Source: an uncultured Lachnospiraceae bacterium
GTDB lineage: Bacteria; Bacillota; Clostridia; Lachnospirales; Lachnospiraceae
Reading direction: 5' to 3'
DNA: 36,301 nt
Assembly: GCA_902763335.1 (NCBI GenBank)
Contig: CACWRR010000016.1
Location: forward strand, 1 to 36,301
In this document: positions 7,518 through 16,699 of the stretch, piece after piece
Layout of the letters: each line of letters opens with the position of its first letter
Numbering within the stretch: position 1 is the stretch's first letter
The notes under the pieces: model-generated
What the model saw: the letters and a program-made list of their open reading frames with translations, nothing else
The model's database searches: none
Told to the model about the DNA's origin: nothing
Made by a program: the position numbers and the translations under genes

Positions 7518-8195
7518 ATGAATAAAAAAATTTTGTTTTTTATAGGCTTTATAAGTATTATATTACTTTTGTCCATAAAATATACGAATCGGTCTGATTC
7601 GGATTCTATATCAACGGATGGGAGTGTTGCAAGTGAAGAGTATGAAAAAATGAAAATAGCCATTACGTTTGATGACGGACCGGGACCTTATACAGAGAGA
7701 CTTTTAGACGGACTGCTTGAAAGAAATGTAAAGGCAACGTTTTTTCTTATAGGTGAGAGTGCAGAACAATACCCGGATGTGGTTAAAAGGATGCATGAAG
7801 AGGGACATCTGATAGGCAATCATACATATTCGCATATTGAACTGGCATGTGTTCCGCTGCAAAAGGCGGTTGAGGAGATAAATAAGACAAATAATATTAT
7901 AAAGGAGATAACAGGCGAGGATATCGAATATATAAGACCGCCGTACGGATATTGGACTAAAGAACTGGCAAAAAATGTAGATATGGAGCCGGTTTTGTGG
8001 GATGTTGATCCGAGAGACTGGAGCGTACTTGATGAACAGAAAGTTACATGCCACATAGTTAAAAATATTGAGGAGGATGATATTATTCTTCTGCATGACA
8101 TATTTGAGACATCTGTTGATGCGGCATTGAATGTTATTGACATTTTGCAGTTGAACGGATATGAGTTTGTCACAGTGGAAGAACTTTATGGTTAA
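7518..8195 (+). CDS. Membrane-anchored polysaccharide deacetylase (NodB domain)
   Basis: A carbohydrate esterase family 4 enzyme, likely to remove acetyl groups from peptidoglycan or another extracellular glycan. All NodB motifs are visible: TFDDGP with Asp52 and Asp53, the metal-binding His102 and His106 in HTYSH, RPPYGY from Arg140, a DPRDW motif, and LLHD with His193. The first 20 or so residues (KKILFFIGFISIILLLSI) are an uncleaved signal anchor or signal peptide, placing the catalytic domain outside the cell. Length is about 225 residues, normal for a single-domain member. The start is uncertain: ATG 7518 gives a standard signal sequence, but GTG 7512 and TTG 7500 are in frame and no strong ribosome binding site decides. 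Confidence 0.9.
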   Translation: MNKKILFFIGFISIILLLSIKYTNRSDSDSISTDGSVASEEYEKMKIAITFDDGPGPYTERLLDGLLERNVKATFFLIGESAEQYPDVVKRMHEEGHLIGNHTYSHIELACVPLQKAVEEINKTNNIIKEITGEDIEYIRPPYGYWTKELAKNVDMEPVLWDVDPRDWSVLDEQKVTCHIVKNIEEDDIILLHDIFETSVDAALNVIDILQLNGYEFVTVEELYG

Positions 8196-8220
8196 ATAAA
8201 AAAATGTGTGGTAAAATAAG

Positions 8221-8229
8221 TGCTATACT
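8221..8229 (+). promoter_or_regulatory. Possible extended -10 promoter of rarA
   Basis: TGCTATACT is an extended -10 element in the 82-base gap before rarA. No good -35 is visible at the expected distance. A small ACGCC/GGCGT hairpin (8237-8253) lies in the short leader. Confidence 0.35.
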
Positions 8230-8277
8230 AAAAATTACGCCAATGCAGGGCGTCTGCGGACAGAAATGAGGATTAAT

Positions 8278-9603
8278 ATGGATTTATTTGAATATATGAG
8301 AGAAAAAAATATGAAAAGTGAATCGCCTTTAGCAGCAAGAATGAGACCTGTTACACTGGAAGAAGTAGAGGGACAGGAACACATAGTCAGCAAAAATTGT
8401 ATGCTCTACAGAGCAATAAAAGCAGATAAATTAAGTTCGGTTATATTTTACGGACCGCCGGGAACAGGAAAGACTACGCTTGCAAAGGTGATAGCGGGAA
8501 CCACAAGTGCAGAATTTGTTCAGATAAATGCTACGGTGGCAGGAAAAAAAGATATGGAAGAGGTTATAAAAAAAGCAAAAGAAAATCAGGGAATGTATGG
8601 AAAAAAGACAATTCTGTTTGTAGATGAGATACACAGATTTAACAAAGGACAGCAGGATTATCTTTTGCCTTATGTGGAAGACGGAACGATAATACTCATA
8701 GGAGCAACAACGGAAAATCCATATTTTGAGGTGAATAATGCTCTTATATCAAGATCAGTCATTTTTGAGCTGCATACACTTAGTCCTGAGAATATAAAAA
8801 ATATAATAAAAAGAGCACTTACAGATGAAACAAGGGGCATGGGAGCATATAAGGCCGTAATAGACGATGATGCCCTTTGTTTTCTTGCGGATGTGGCAGA
8901 GGGGGATGCAAGAAAAGCTTTAAATGCAATTGAACTTGGAGTGCTTACGACTGAGCGTCAGGAAGACGGATATATACATATAACAAATGAGATAGCGCAG
9001 GAGTGTATACAGCGTAGAAATGTTAAATATGATAAGGACGGGGATAATCATTATGATACTATATCCGCATTTATAAAGAGTATGCGGGGGTCTGATCCTG
9101 ATGCGGTTGTATATTATCTGGCCCGTATGCTGAGTGCTGGGGAGAGCGTGACTTTTATAGCAAGAAGAATAATGATATGCGCAGCAGAGGATGTGGGACT
9201 GGCTGATCCGAACGCACTGAGAGTAGCTGTGTCAGCGGCAGAGGCAGTACACCGGATAGGTATGCCGGAGGCACGGATTCCGCTTGCGGAGGCAGCTATA
9301 TATGTCGCATGTGCGCCAAAGAGCAATTCAGCATATAATGCAATAAATGCAGCTATGGAATATGTGGAAAAACATCCGGCTTACAATATACCGGGATATC
9401 TGCGGGATGCATCCTATAAGGGTGCGAAGGAACTGGGCAGAGGGATAGGATATAAATATGCCCATGATTATGAGGAACATTTTGTGGAGCAGCAGTATTT
9501 GCCGGATGAAGTTAAGGATGAAAAATTTTATACACCGGGGGAACTCGGTTACGAAATACAGGCGGGAGAGCGTCTTAAACATCTGTACAAAAAGTTGCAA
9601 TAG
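8278..9603 (+). CDS. rarA: Replication-associated recombination protein A (RarA/MgsA family AAA+ ATPase)
   Basis: RarA is a tetrameric AAA+ ATPase related to clamp loaders that acts at stalled replication forks. The 441-residue product has the family start (DLFEYMREKN, then PLAARMRPVTLEEVEGQEHI), Walker A GPPGTGKT at 59-66, Walker B FVDEIHRF with Asp116 and Glu117, a sensor-1 region (IGATTENP), and the C-terminal helical tetramerisation domain (PKSNSAYNAINAAM). I chose ATG 8278 because GAGGAT precedes it by a few bases. An in-frame ATG at 8266 would overlap this site. It is followed after 54 bases by the unknown four-gene operon, which has its own promoter. Confidence 0.95.
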   Translation: MDLFEYMREKNMKSESPLAARMRPVTLEEVEGQEHIVSKNCMLYRAIKADKLSSVIFYGPPGTGKTTLAKVIAGTTSAEFVQINATVAGKKDMEEVIKKAKENQGMYGKKTILFVDEIHRFNKGQQDYLLPYVEDGTIILIGATTENPYFEVNNALISRSVIFELHTLSPENIKNIIKRALTDETRGMGAYKAVIDDDALCFLADVAEGDARKALNAIELGVLTTERQEDGYIHITNEIAQECIQRRNVKYDKDGDNHYDTISAFIKSMRGSDPDAVVYYLARMLSAGESVTFIARRIMICAAEDVGLADPNALRVAVSAAEAVHRIGMPEARIPLAEAAIYVACAPKSNSAYNAINAAMEYVEKHPAYNIPGYLRDASYKGAKELGRGIGYKYAHDYEEHFVEQQYLPDEVKDEKFYTPGELGYEIQAGERLKHLYKKLQ

Positions 9604-9622
9604 ATTTAAATTGTGGTATAAT
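9595..9622 (+). promoter_or_regulatory. Promoter of the four-gene unknown operon
   Basis: TTGCAA (9595-9600) and TATAAT (9617-9622) are 16 bases apart, and TGG directly before the -10 makes it an extended -10. The -35 lies in the last codons of rarA. The GTG start at 9658 is 35 bases beyond, preceded by GATGAGG. Confidence 0.6.
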
Positions 9623-9657
9623 TTTATTTAGCAAAAAAATAGTGATGAGGTCTGACT

Positions 9658-12600
9658 GTGAAAGAATTAATAGGAAAATTATCAAGAGGTGTAATTGAAT
9701 ACTGTTCTCCTTCGGTTGAAACTTCTGTTACGGAGATAAAGCGTGAAATAAAGGATGGACAGACGTTGGAGGGAGCATTTTCTGTTTTTTGTGAAAATGA
9801 ATCAGAGCTGAAGGGAATAATATATTCAACATCAGAGAGGGTGATTCCGGCAAACAGAAGCTTTGTTGGACGGGATACCATAGTTAAATATACAGTTGAC
9901 ACATCAGATTGTGAAAATGAAGATGTTATATCAGGTTGCTTTAATATAGTGACGAACGGCGGGGAAGTCACCGTTCCGTACAGTTTTGAAGTTAAGCGCG
10001 GATTGGAAAATACACAGGTCGGAGAGATAAAAGATTTATTTCAATTTACAAATATGGTAAAAACGGATTATGATCAGGCTGTACCTGTTTTTACGGACAG
10101 CAGATTCAGCGAATGTCTTCTCAAAGACAATCTGGAATATCAGGCATTGTATGAGGGGCTTATCAAAGGCAGAAATGTAAATAATGCACTTGAAGAATTT
10201 CTTATAGGAATAAATAAGAAACAGAGAGTGGTTTTTAAAATAGATGAGGATTTAAGAAAGTATGATTCTCTAAGTGGAGATTATGGAGATATAATCCGCA
10301 TTACAAAGGATACATGGGGATATGTAGAGATAAATGTAGAGACTGACGGAGCTTTTATATCAGAGTGTAAATCTTTCTTGACAACGGATGATTTTGCGGG
10401 AAATACATATGAATATGGATTTACAATAAAAAAGGACAGGCTTCATGGCGGAGTGAATTACGGAAAAATAATTTTCGATACAGGATTTCAGCGACTTGAA
10501 TTCAGAATTTCCGTGGACAATTCGGGAGACAGAGATGCATGTTATACTGAGCGTAAGATATGTGCGTCTAAACTTACAAAGATGTATCTTAAGTTCAGAA
10601 TGAGAAGATGCAGTGTAAATGAGTGGTCAGATGAATCGATAAAAATTATTGACAGATTGAGGGGATTTGATGATTCGTCAAATTTCATCAAGCTTGTACA
10701 GGCACAGATATATCTGTCACAGAGCATGGATGAGCAGGCAGGATGGCTACTTGGCAATGTTGCAGAGGATATACTCGATGAGCGTGAAAAAAATGTTGAG
10801 TTATATGCTTATTACCTGTATATAAGGACATTGCAGAAGAGAAATCCGGACATGACAAGTGAGGTTTTACAGAAAGTAAAGCATTATTATGAAAATGGTT
10901 ACGATTCGTGGAGACTTTTATGGATATTACTGTATCTTGATAATTCATATGAAAGTAATAAAAGTCTGAAAATAGCAAGGATAAAGGAGCAGTACAATAA
11001 CGGATGCAGAAGTCCGCTTATGTATTTTGAGGCATTAAATGCATTTAGCAGACAGCCGGCACTTTTAAGAGTGATAAATGATTTTGAGCTTCAGGTATTA
11101 GTGTTCGGATGCAGGTATGAGGGTATAAATATCAGACTTGCGATACAGATATCAGAACTTGCAGCAGCTTCCAAAAAGTTCAGACCGCTTTTATTTAAGG
11201 TTATGACAACATTATATGAAAGATTTGAAAATAAGGACATATTAAATGCAATATGTTCAATGCTTATCCGCGGCAATAAGACAGGTAAAAAGTACTATAA
11301 ATGGTACAGACTTGGCGTTATGGCGGATATAAGACTTGCTAAACTGTATGAGTACTACATATTTTCAATGGAAAGCCTTGAGGATGCAGTATTCAATGAA
11401 AAAATTCTTATGTATTTTGTTACAAACAGCAGGAATCTTATGGATAAACAGGAGATGCTGTATGCAAGCATAATAAAGAACAGGGACAGCCAGCCGGATG
11501 TGTACAAAAAGTACAGTGATAATATAGAAAAATTTGCCCTTGAACAGATACAAAAGGGAATGGTAAATAAAAGGCTTGAGATAATATACAGGTGCGTATT
11601 AAGAGAAAGCATGATAGACAATGAAATGGCAGAAAAACTCGTTGATATTATGCATACCTACAGACTCAGATGTTTTAATGACAATATGGATGAAGTTGTC
11701 GTAATACACAAGGAAATAGGTGGAAAAGAGGTATACAAATTAAAAAACGGTGTGGCATATATAAGAATGTATACCGAAGCCCCTGCCATAGTCTTTATTG
11801 ACAATAAAGGAAAAGAGTATTCCAAAACTATAAATTACACTATGGAGCAGATGTATACAAATCCTGAATATACGGAGCTTGCAGTGAAAATGAGAATACC
11901 GAATGAGTATCTTATGGCGGAGGCTGCCGAAAAGATACTAAAATATAAGAGTAATTCTTTAAAGAATGCTGATATTTTCAGAAACATAATGAAGAATGAA
12001 AAATTCAGAACCAGTTTCAAGAAAATCATAATGCAGGATGTTATGGAATTCTATTATGAAAACTATGACGGAGACGAGCTTGATGAATATCTGCTGAATA
12101 TTGATGACAGATATCTTAATAAAAATACAAGGCTGAGGGTTACGGAACTTATGCTGTTAAGAGGCATAGATTCAAAAGCTGAGTATTATATAAAAATGTG
12201 CGGAATTGATGAGCTGAATCCGAGAAGACTTCTTAAGTATGTTGTGAGAAATATAAGGAACAATAATTTTAAAGAAGATGAGGATATTTTAGATATCTGC
12301 ATACATGTATTTAAAAAGGGTAAATATAACGAGGTTATATTAAAATACCTGTGTATGTACTACAATGGTACAACAAAGGAAATGTTAGATATATGGAAGG
12401 CATGCAGGGATTTTGAAATAGCTGACAGAGAGTTTGAGGAGAGACTCCTTGCACAGATATTATTTACAAGAACGCAGCTTAGCAGTATTTCAGATGTGTA
12501 TGATTCGTATTATGAAAACGGTGCATCAGAGGAAATGAAAAATGCATATCTGTTTTATGAAGCATATACATATATAGTTTTGGAAAAGCCAGTATCTGAC

Positions 12601-13197
12601 AGTGTTTTCAAACATTTAGGAGTGGAGCTTGAAAAGAAAAACACATTAAATAATATGTGCATGGCAGCATATGTTAAGTATTACAGTGAGAACCGGCCGG
12701 ATAAAAATGCACTGGAATTGTGCGAAACACTTATAAAGCAGCTCGTTACCGATGATGTAATGTTCGACTTCTATAAAAAATATAATAAAAAGATAAAACT
12801 GCCACCTGAAGTAATGGAAAATGCAGTTATAGAATACAGAACTTCTCCTGATAAAAAGGTATATATACATTATATAACCGCCAATAAGAGTGAGACAGCG
12901 GGAGAATACACAACAGAAGAGATGGAGCAGGTGTTCCAGGGAATATATACCAAAAAACTGCTGCTGTTTTATGGTGAAAATATTATGTATTATATAACAG
13001 AAGAAAATGAAGAAGATACAAAACTTACAGAAAGCAGAAATTATTATCTTGAGGGTAATCTGGCAGATGGTGACGGAAGCAGATACAGCAGACTGAACGA
13101 GATATTAATATGCAGTGAATTAAATGAAGATTCAACACTGAGAGAACTTATGGAAAACTATTACTGCGAGAATAAACTTATCGACAGATTATTCTAA
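9658..13197 (+). CDS. Large DUF5717-like protein, first gene of unknown operon
   Basis: A 1179-residue protein of unknown function. From memory it resembles the clostridial DUF5717 family; this is unverified. The first 115 or so residues look like a beta-sandwich, and a second beta-rich section lies at about 180-290. From about 300 the protein is mostly helical with aromatic-rich repeats, like an alpha-solenoid, interrupted by a beta-rich insert at about 680-735. It ends in a mixed domain (about 1065-1179). I see no signal peptide, transmembrane segment, Walker motif or catalytic triad, so it is probably a cytoplasmic scaffold. GTG 9658 follows GATGAGG by seven bases. Three genes follow on the same strand at 63, 17 and 4 bases. 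Confidence 0.75.
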   Translation: MKELIGKLSRGVIEYCSPSVETSVTEIKREIKDGQTLEGAFSVFCENESELKGIIYSTSERVIPANRSFVGRDTIVKYTVDTSDCENEDVISGCFNIVTNGGEVTVPYSFEVKRGLENTQVGEIKDLFQFTNMVKTDYDQAVPVFTDSRFSECLLKDNLEYQALYEGLIKGRNVNNALEEFLIGINKKQRVVFKIDEDLRKYDSLSGDYGDIIRITKDTWGYVEINVETDGAFISECKSFLTTDDFAGNTYEYGFTIKKDRLHGGVNYGKIIFDTGFQRLEFRISVDNSGDRDACYTERKICASKLTKMYLKFRMRRCSVNEWSDESIKIIDRLRGFDDSSNFIKLVQAQIYLSQSMDEQAGWLLGNVAEDILDEREKNVELYAYYLYIRTLQKRNPDMTSEVLQKVKHYYENGYDSWRLLWILLYLDNSYESNKSLKIARIKEQYNNGCRSPLMYFEALNAFSRQPALLRVINDFELQVLVFGCRYEGINIRLAIQISELAAASKKFRPLLFKVMTTLYERFENKDILNAICSMLIRGNKTGKKYYKWYRLGVMADIRLAKLYEYYIFSMESLEDAVFNEKILMYFVTNSRNLMDKQEMLYASIIKNRDSQPDVYKKYSDNIEKFALEQIQKGMVNKRLEIIYRCVLRESMIDNEMAEKLVDIMHTYRLRCFNDNMDEVVVIHKEIGGKEVYKLKNGVAYIRMYTEAPAIVFIDNKGKEYSKTINYTMEQMYTNPEYTELAVKMRIPNEYLMAEAAEKILKYKSNSLKNADIFRNIMKNEKFRTSFKKIIMQDVMEFYYENYDGDELDEYLLNIDDRYLNKNTRLRVTELMLLRGIDSKAEYYIKMCGIDELNPRRLLKYVVRNIRNNNFKEDEDILDICIHVFKKGKYNEVILKYLCMYYNGTTKEMLDIWKACRDFEIADREFEERLLAQILFTRTQLSSISDVYDSYYENGASEEMKNAYLFYEAYTYIVLEKPVSDSVFKHLGVELEKKNTLNNMCMAAYVKYYSENRPDKNALELCETLIKQLVTDDVMFDFYKKYNKKIKLPPEVMENAVIEYRTSPDKKVYIHYITANKSETAGEYTTEEMEQVFQGIYTKKLLLFYGENIMYYITEENEEDTKLTESRNYYLEGNLADGDGSRYSRLNEILICSELNEDSTLRELMENYYCENKLIDRLF

Positions 13198-13260
13198 AGT
13201 TATGTCATAAAAGTTGACAGCAAAACTTAATATATATTACGAAAGAAAGGAGGGAAAACT

Positions 13261-14538
13261 GTGGAAAAAAGTGTTTTGGTGGCTGCCATAGATTTTTCAG
13301 AGGATTACAGCCAGATAAGTTATTTTGACGGACTGATGCGGGAGCCGGAATCATTCAGTACCCTGTATGATGAAAAGAGATATCTCATTCCAAGCATGTT
13401 ATGGTTTGATGACTATTCCAAAAGGGTATGCTTTGGAGATGAGGCAGTAAGATGTGAAAAGACCGGAAAAGGTACAGTGGTTAAAAATATGATATCCGGA
13501 TTTTATGCCGGAGAGAAGGTGGATATAAATGGTCAGACATATGAAATGGACTCTGTAATAGAACGATATATATCAAGTCTGATAAGTCTTTTTAAGGGAA
13601 ATGCAGGAAAGGGAAATCCGAAGTGTGTTGTTTTTACCATAGAAACTCTTGATGAGAAAATGATTTCACTATTGTACCGTATTATGGAAAATCAGGGTTA
13701 TGAAAGAGAGCAGATAAGTGTTGTGAGCCATAGCGAAAGTTTCCTTTATTACGGACTTTCAAGAGAAAAGGAACTTTTTGCAAATGAAGTGGTGATGTTT
13801 GATTATAATAAGAGTTATTTTAAATACAGAAGATTTATGGTTGAAAAGAACAGACACCCTCAGATTATTGATATGGTTGAGCGTGATTTTACGGATGATT
13901 TTCCGTATGAATATATGGAAAGCGATGAAGGAAAGGCAAAGGCTGATAAATTGCTCACTGATTTTGTTCAGAATGAATTCAGAACACATGTGGTTTCTAC
14001 TGTGTATCTTACCGGAACAGGATTTTATGAGGACTGGATGAAGCAGTCGCTGAATTATATATGCAGCAGAAGAAGAGTTTTTAAAGGCTACAATTTATAT
14101 GTGAAGGGTGCATGTTACAGAGCAATGGAAAAGGCCGGATATGTACAGTATAAGGATATGATCTTTAAGTGCTATGGAAGAACATGGGCAGACATAAAGC
14201 TGATGGTAAACGGAAACGAAAAAACGGATGAGATAACATTGTCAAAGGCAGGAACCGGATGGTATGAAGCAGGGGCAAAGGCGGAGTGTATTACTGACGG
14301 TGATAAAAATATAGGATTTATAATTGAATCACCGGTATCAGGCATAAGTAAAGGAATTACCATAGATATCGGAAGCTTTCCAAAGAGACCGCCAAAGACT
14401 ACGAGAGTAGAGATTACGGTAAGATACAGTGATATGGATAAATGCGTTATCAGTGTGGAAGATAAAGGCTTTGGAGATTTTTATAAGGCTTCCGGCAGAA
14501 TTGTCAGTTATACTGTGGATATGAAGGAATATCTATAG
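13261..14538 (+). CDS. Degenerate Hsp70/actin-like protein (DUF5716-like), second gene of unknown operon
   Basis: A 425-residue protein that looks like a divergent member of the actin/Hsp70 ATPase fold. AAIDFSEDYSQISYF near the N-terminus (Asp11) matches the phosphate-1 strand-turn-strand pattern. VSHSESFLYYGLS followed by EVVMFDYNKSYFKY (Asp181) is placed like the connect and phosphate-2 region, but lacks the usual DxGGGT. VYLTGTGF (Gly252, Gly254) followed by LYVKGACYRA matches the adenosine region. The last 125 residues are beta-rich (TTRVEITVRYSDMD). From memory it resembles DUF5716. The GTG start follows AAAGGAGGG at seven bases, the strongest ribosome binding site in the operon. ATP binding is plausible but not certain. 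Confidence 0.7.
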   Translation: MEKSVLVAAIDFSEDYSQISYFDGLMREPESFSTLYDEKRYLIPSMLWFDDYSKRVCFGDEAVRCEKTGKGTVVKNMISGFYAGEKVDINGQTYEMDSVIERYISSLISLFKGNAGKGNPKCVVFTIETLDEKMISLLYRIMENQGYEREQISVVSHSESFLYYGLSREKELFANEVVMFDYNKSYFKYRRFMVEKNRHPQIIDMVERDFTDDFPYEYMESDEGKAKADKLLTDFVQNEFRTHVVSTVYLTGTGFYEDWMKQSLNYICSRRRVFKGYNLYVKGACYRAMEKAGYVQYKDMIFKCYGRTWADIKLMVNGNEKTDEITLSKAGTGWYEAGAKAECITDGDKNIGFIIESPVSGISKGITIDIGSFPKRPPKTTRVEITVRYSDMDKCVISVEDKGFGDFYKASGRIVSYTVDMKEYL

Positions 14539-14555
14539 TAGGAAATGGAGTGTTT

Positions 14556-15386
14556 ATGAGCGGACTCAGATTATGTACAAAAACGGTGTCAAAACCATAT
14601 TATATTGAGGAATTGAATATAAATTTATACTCTGTGGAAGAGATGGCGTATTATCTGTATAATAATGTATACCTCGTAAACAGAGAGTTTTTTGATGACA
14701 GACTGACAGAGTATATCAGGGAAGAATATAATATGCCGGAACTGGCAGAGCAGATAGAAAAAGGTCTTAAGTTCGGGGATACATATGCTGAACTGGTGAT
14801 GATGGTTGTTAAGTCATCGGGATATTATGATAAGGATGAAATTGACGAATTACAGTATATTCTTGAGAAAATAGGGAACAAATCTGTTGATGAGAGAATG
14901 ATTTTAAGAGCTGAACTGCTGATGAAGAAAGGCAAATATTCTAAAGCACACGATATATTAAAGAAAATAATGAAAAAGAACAGCCGCAGGGTTAATACTG
15001 AACTGATGCCCGGAGTATGGGAATCTCTTGGGATGATATGTGTCAGAAGATTTGATTATAACAGTGCGTCAGAATGTTTTGAAAAGTCCATAGAATTTGA
15101 TATGAAGGAAGATGTGGCAGAAAAACTTATTATGACATATATATTATCAGACAGGATGGATGATGCTGTAAAAACAGCTCAAAAATCAGGAATATCTGAT
15201 GAAAAGTTTGAGCGTATAAGAATAAGAATAAAAGAATGTCGGGAAGAAATAAAATCTGATGAGGAGTACAGGAAACTGACTGATACTGTGAAGTATAACG
15301 GAAGTACAAATCTTGAGGAATTTTATGCAGGTGTTAATGGCGTAATAAACACATGGAAGCAAGAGTACAGAGAGGAAATGGCATAA
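14556..15386 (+). CDS. TPR-like helical protein, third gene of unknown operon
   Basis: A 276-residue, probably cytoplasmic helical protein. Two TPR-like units are visible: one around RAELLMKKGKYSKAHDILKK and one around SLGMICVRRFDYNSASECFEKSIEFD, each with the usual small/large pattern. The N-terminal 100 residues are rich in Tyr, Leu and Glu and match no family I know. I chose ATG 14556 because GGAG (14547-14550) lies five bases upstream. The in-frame GTG at 14550 overlaps that site. It starts 17 bases after the Hsp70-like gene and ends 4 bases before the membrane protein gene, so it is clearly cotranscribed. The repeats suggest an adaptor role, which is inference. Confidence 0.7.
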   Translation: MSGLRLCTKTVSKPYYIEELNINLYSVEEMAYYLYNNVYLVNREFFDDRLTEYIREEYNMPELAEQIEKGLKFGDTYAELVMMVVKSSGYYDKDEIDELQYILEKIGNKSVDERMILRAELLMKKGKYSKAHDILKKIMKKNSRRVNTELMPGVWESLGMICVRRFDYNSASECFEKSIEFDMKEDVAEKLIMTYILSDRMDDAVKTAQKSGISDEKFERIRIRIKECREEIKSDEEYRKLTDTVKYNGSTNLEEFYAGVNGVINTWKQEYREEMA

Positions 15387-15390
15387 ATAT

Positions 15391-16644
15391 ATGGGCATAT
15401 TCAGAAGAAAGAAGAAAAACAGAATCGATACTTCGGAATATCCGGATGATAATGTATTGAAAATAGATGAGTTGTTTGGTACTCCACATTCAGAAGAAAA
15501 CAAAACGGAGAATATAAGTGGGGATTCAAAACCTGATATTGTTCAGGAAAGAGTTGACAGTGAAAAAAATATTGCCGGAAATCCGTCATTAAGAAAACAG
15601 TATGTGGAAAACTGCTGCAGTCAGATGGTTGAAGCGGAAAAAAGGATTGATGAGGTTAAACAGGAATATCATATGGTAAATGCCTATATTACTGATGTTC
15701 AGATTATAGATTCGCTTCCAAAGCAGCAGAAGATTATTTTAGAGAATCTTGCAAAGAGAATAATTGTGTTCAACAATGACCGTGAAGAATGCGGAAAAAG
15801 CATGGGAAAGCTTACAGGCAGACAGTACAGTTATATATCAGGAAATGAAGATGAGATAAAAGAGGTAATTAACAAGCTGACAGAAGATGAGGCTTACTGT
15901 CAGTCAGTCAGAACCGATATGAGGTATCTTGATGGCGAAAAACTTGGTCTCAGGCTTGAACAGAAGGATTTAAACCGCCGTATAAACTCTATGGCACGTA
16001 TTGCAAAAATTTCTTTCACTTTTTTTGCGGCACTGTTGTTTGCCATATGGGTATATTACTATTATACAAATGAGGATATAACGTACATGCTGTATGTGGC
16101 TGTCGGGGCAGGAATTGTCTTTGTTGCGGTTATCTTCGGAATACACCAGCGTTCATTAAGAGACATGAAATATGTGGAGGTCCGCCTGAATAAGGCAATT
16201 ACCATGTTAAATAAACTTAAGCTTAAATATGTGAATGTGGCTTCGAGACTTGAATATATGTATGAGAAATATGACATAAAGAGTTCAAGGCAGCTTATAA
16301 AGACATGGAACGCATATGTGGGAGAAGAAAATAAAAAGAAGGTATACGCTAAAACTTCCCAGAAACTTTTAGAAGCAGAAGAGAGTCTTGTTACACAGCT
16401 TAAATCTCTGGGAATAAGAGATGCCGAGGTGTGGATATCGCAGACGGATGCCATAGTTGATAAGGGCGAAATGAAAAAGTTAAAGAGTAAGCTTGAAAAA
16501 AGAAGGGAAAAAGTAAAGGCAACCCTTGATTACAATATGGATGTGCTGGAGAAATCCAAAACAGCCATAAAGGATTTTATGAATAATAATAAAAAATATG
16601 CAAGAGAGATTGCCGATATAGTTGACAGTTATAGTGAGGACTAA
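15391..16644 (+). CDS. Two-TM coiled-coil membrane protein, fourth gene of unknown operon
   Basis: A 417-residue protein with a basic N-terminus (MGIFRRKKKNR), an acidic low-complexity linker, and a long charged helical region (about 75-200). Two transmembrane helices follow at about 206-225 (FTFFAALLFAIWVYYYY) and 233-252 (YMLYVAVGAGIVFVAVIFGI), separated by a short acidic loop. A second long coiled-coil region fills 255-417. The spacing implies that both large helical arms lie in the cytoplasm, with only the short loop outside. It starts four bases after the TPR gene; AGAGGAAATGG lies in the end of that gene. I recognise no family. It is the likely membrane anchor for the other three products. 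Confidence 0.7.
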   Translation: MGIFRRKKKNRIDTSEYPDDNVLKIDELFGTPHSEENKTENISGDSKPDIVQERVDSEKNIAGNPSLRKQYVENCCSQMVEAEKRIDEVKQEYHMVNAYITDVQIIDSLPKQQKIILENLAKRIIVFNNDREECGKSMGKLTGRQYSYISGNEDEIKEVINKLTEDEAYCQSVRTDMRYLDGEKLGLRLEQKDLNRRINSMARIAKISFTFFAALLFAIWVYYYYTNEDITYMLYVAVGAGIVFVAVIFGIHQRSLRDMKYVEVRLNKAITMLNKLKLKYVNVASRLEYMYEKYDIKSSRQLIKTWNAYVGEENKKKVYAKTSQKLLEAEESLVTQLKSLGIRDAEVWISQTDAIVDKGEMKKLKSKLEKRREKVKATLDYNMDVLEKSKTAIKDFMNNNKKYAREIADIVDSYSED

Positions 16645-16662
16645 AATTTTAAAAGTATACTA

Positions 16663-16691
16663 TTGACAAAATCGGTATCTCAAATTAAACT
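16663..16691 (+). promoter_or_regulatory. Sigma-A promoter of valS
   Basis: A perfect -35 TTGACA (16663-16668) is 17 bases from a -10 TAAACT (16686-16691). The T-box leader starts just downstream. Confidence 0.8.
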
Positions 16692-16699
16692 ATGAAAAG

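Noticed and set aside
13214-13242. TTGACA between the first and second genes of the unknown operon as an internal promoter
   Set aside because: The -35 is perfect, but no fair -10 lies 16-18 bases downstream; the TATATT that looks best is 13 bases away.
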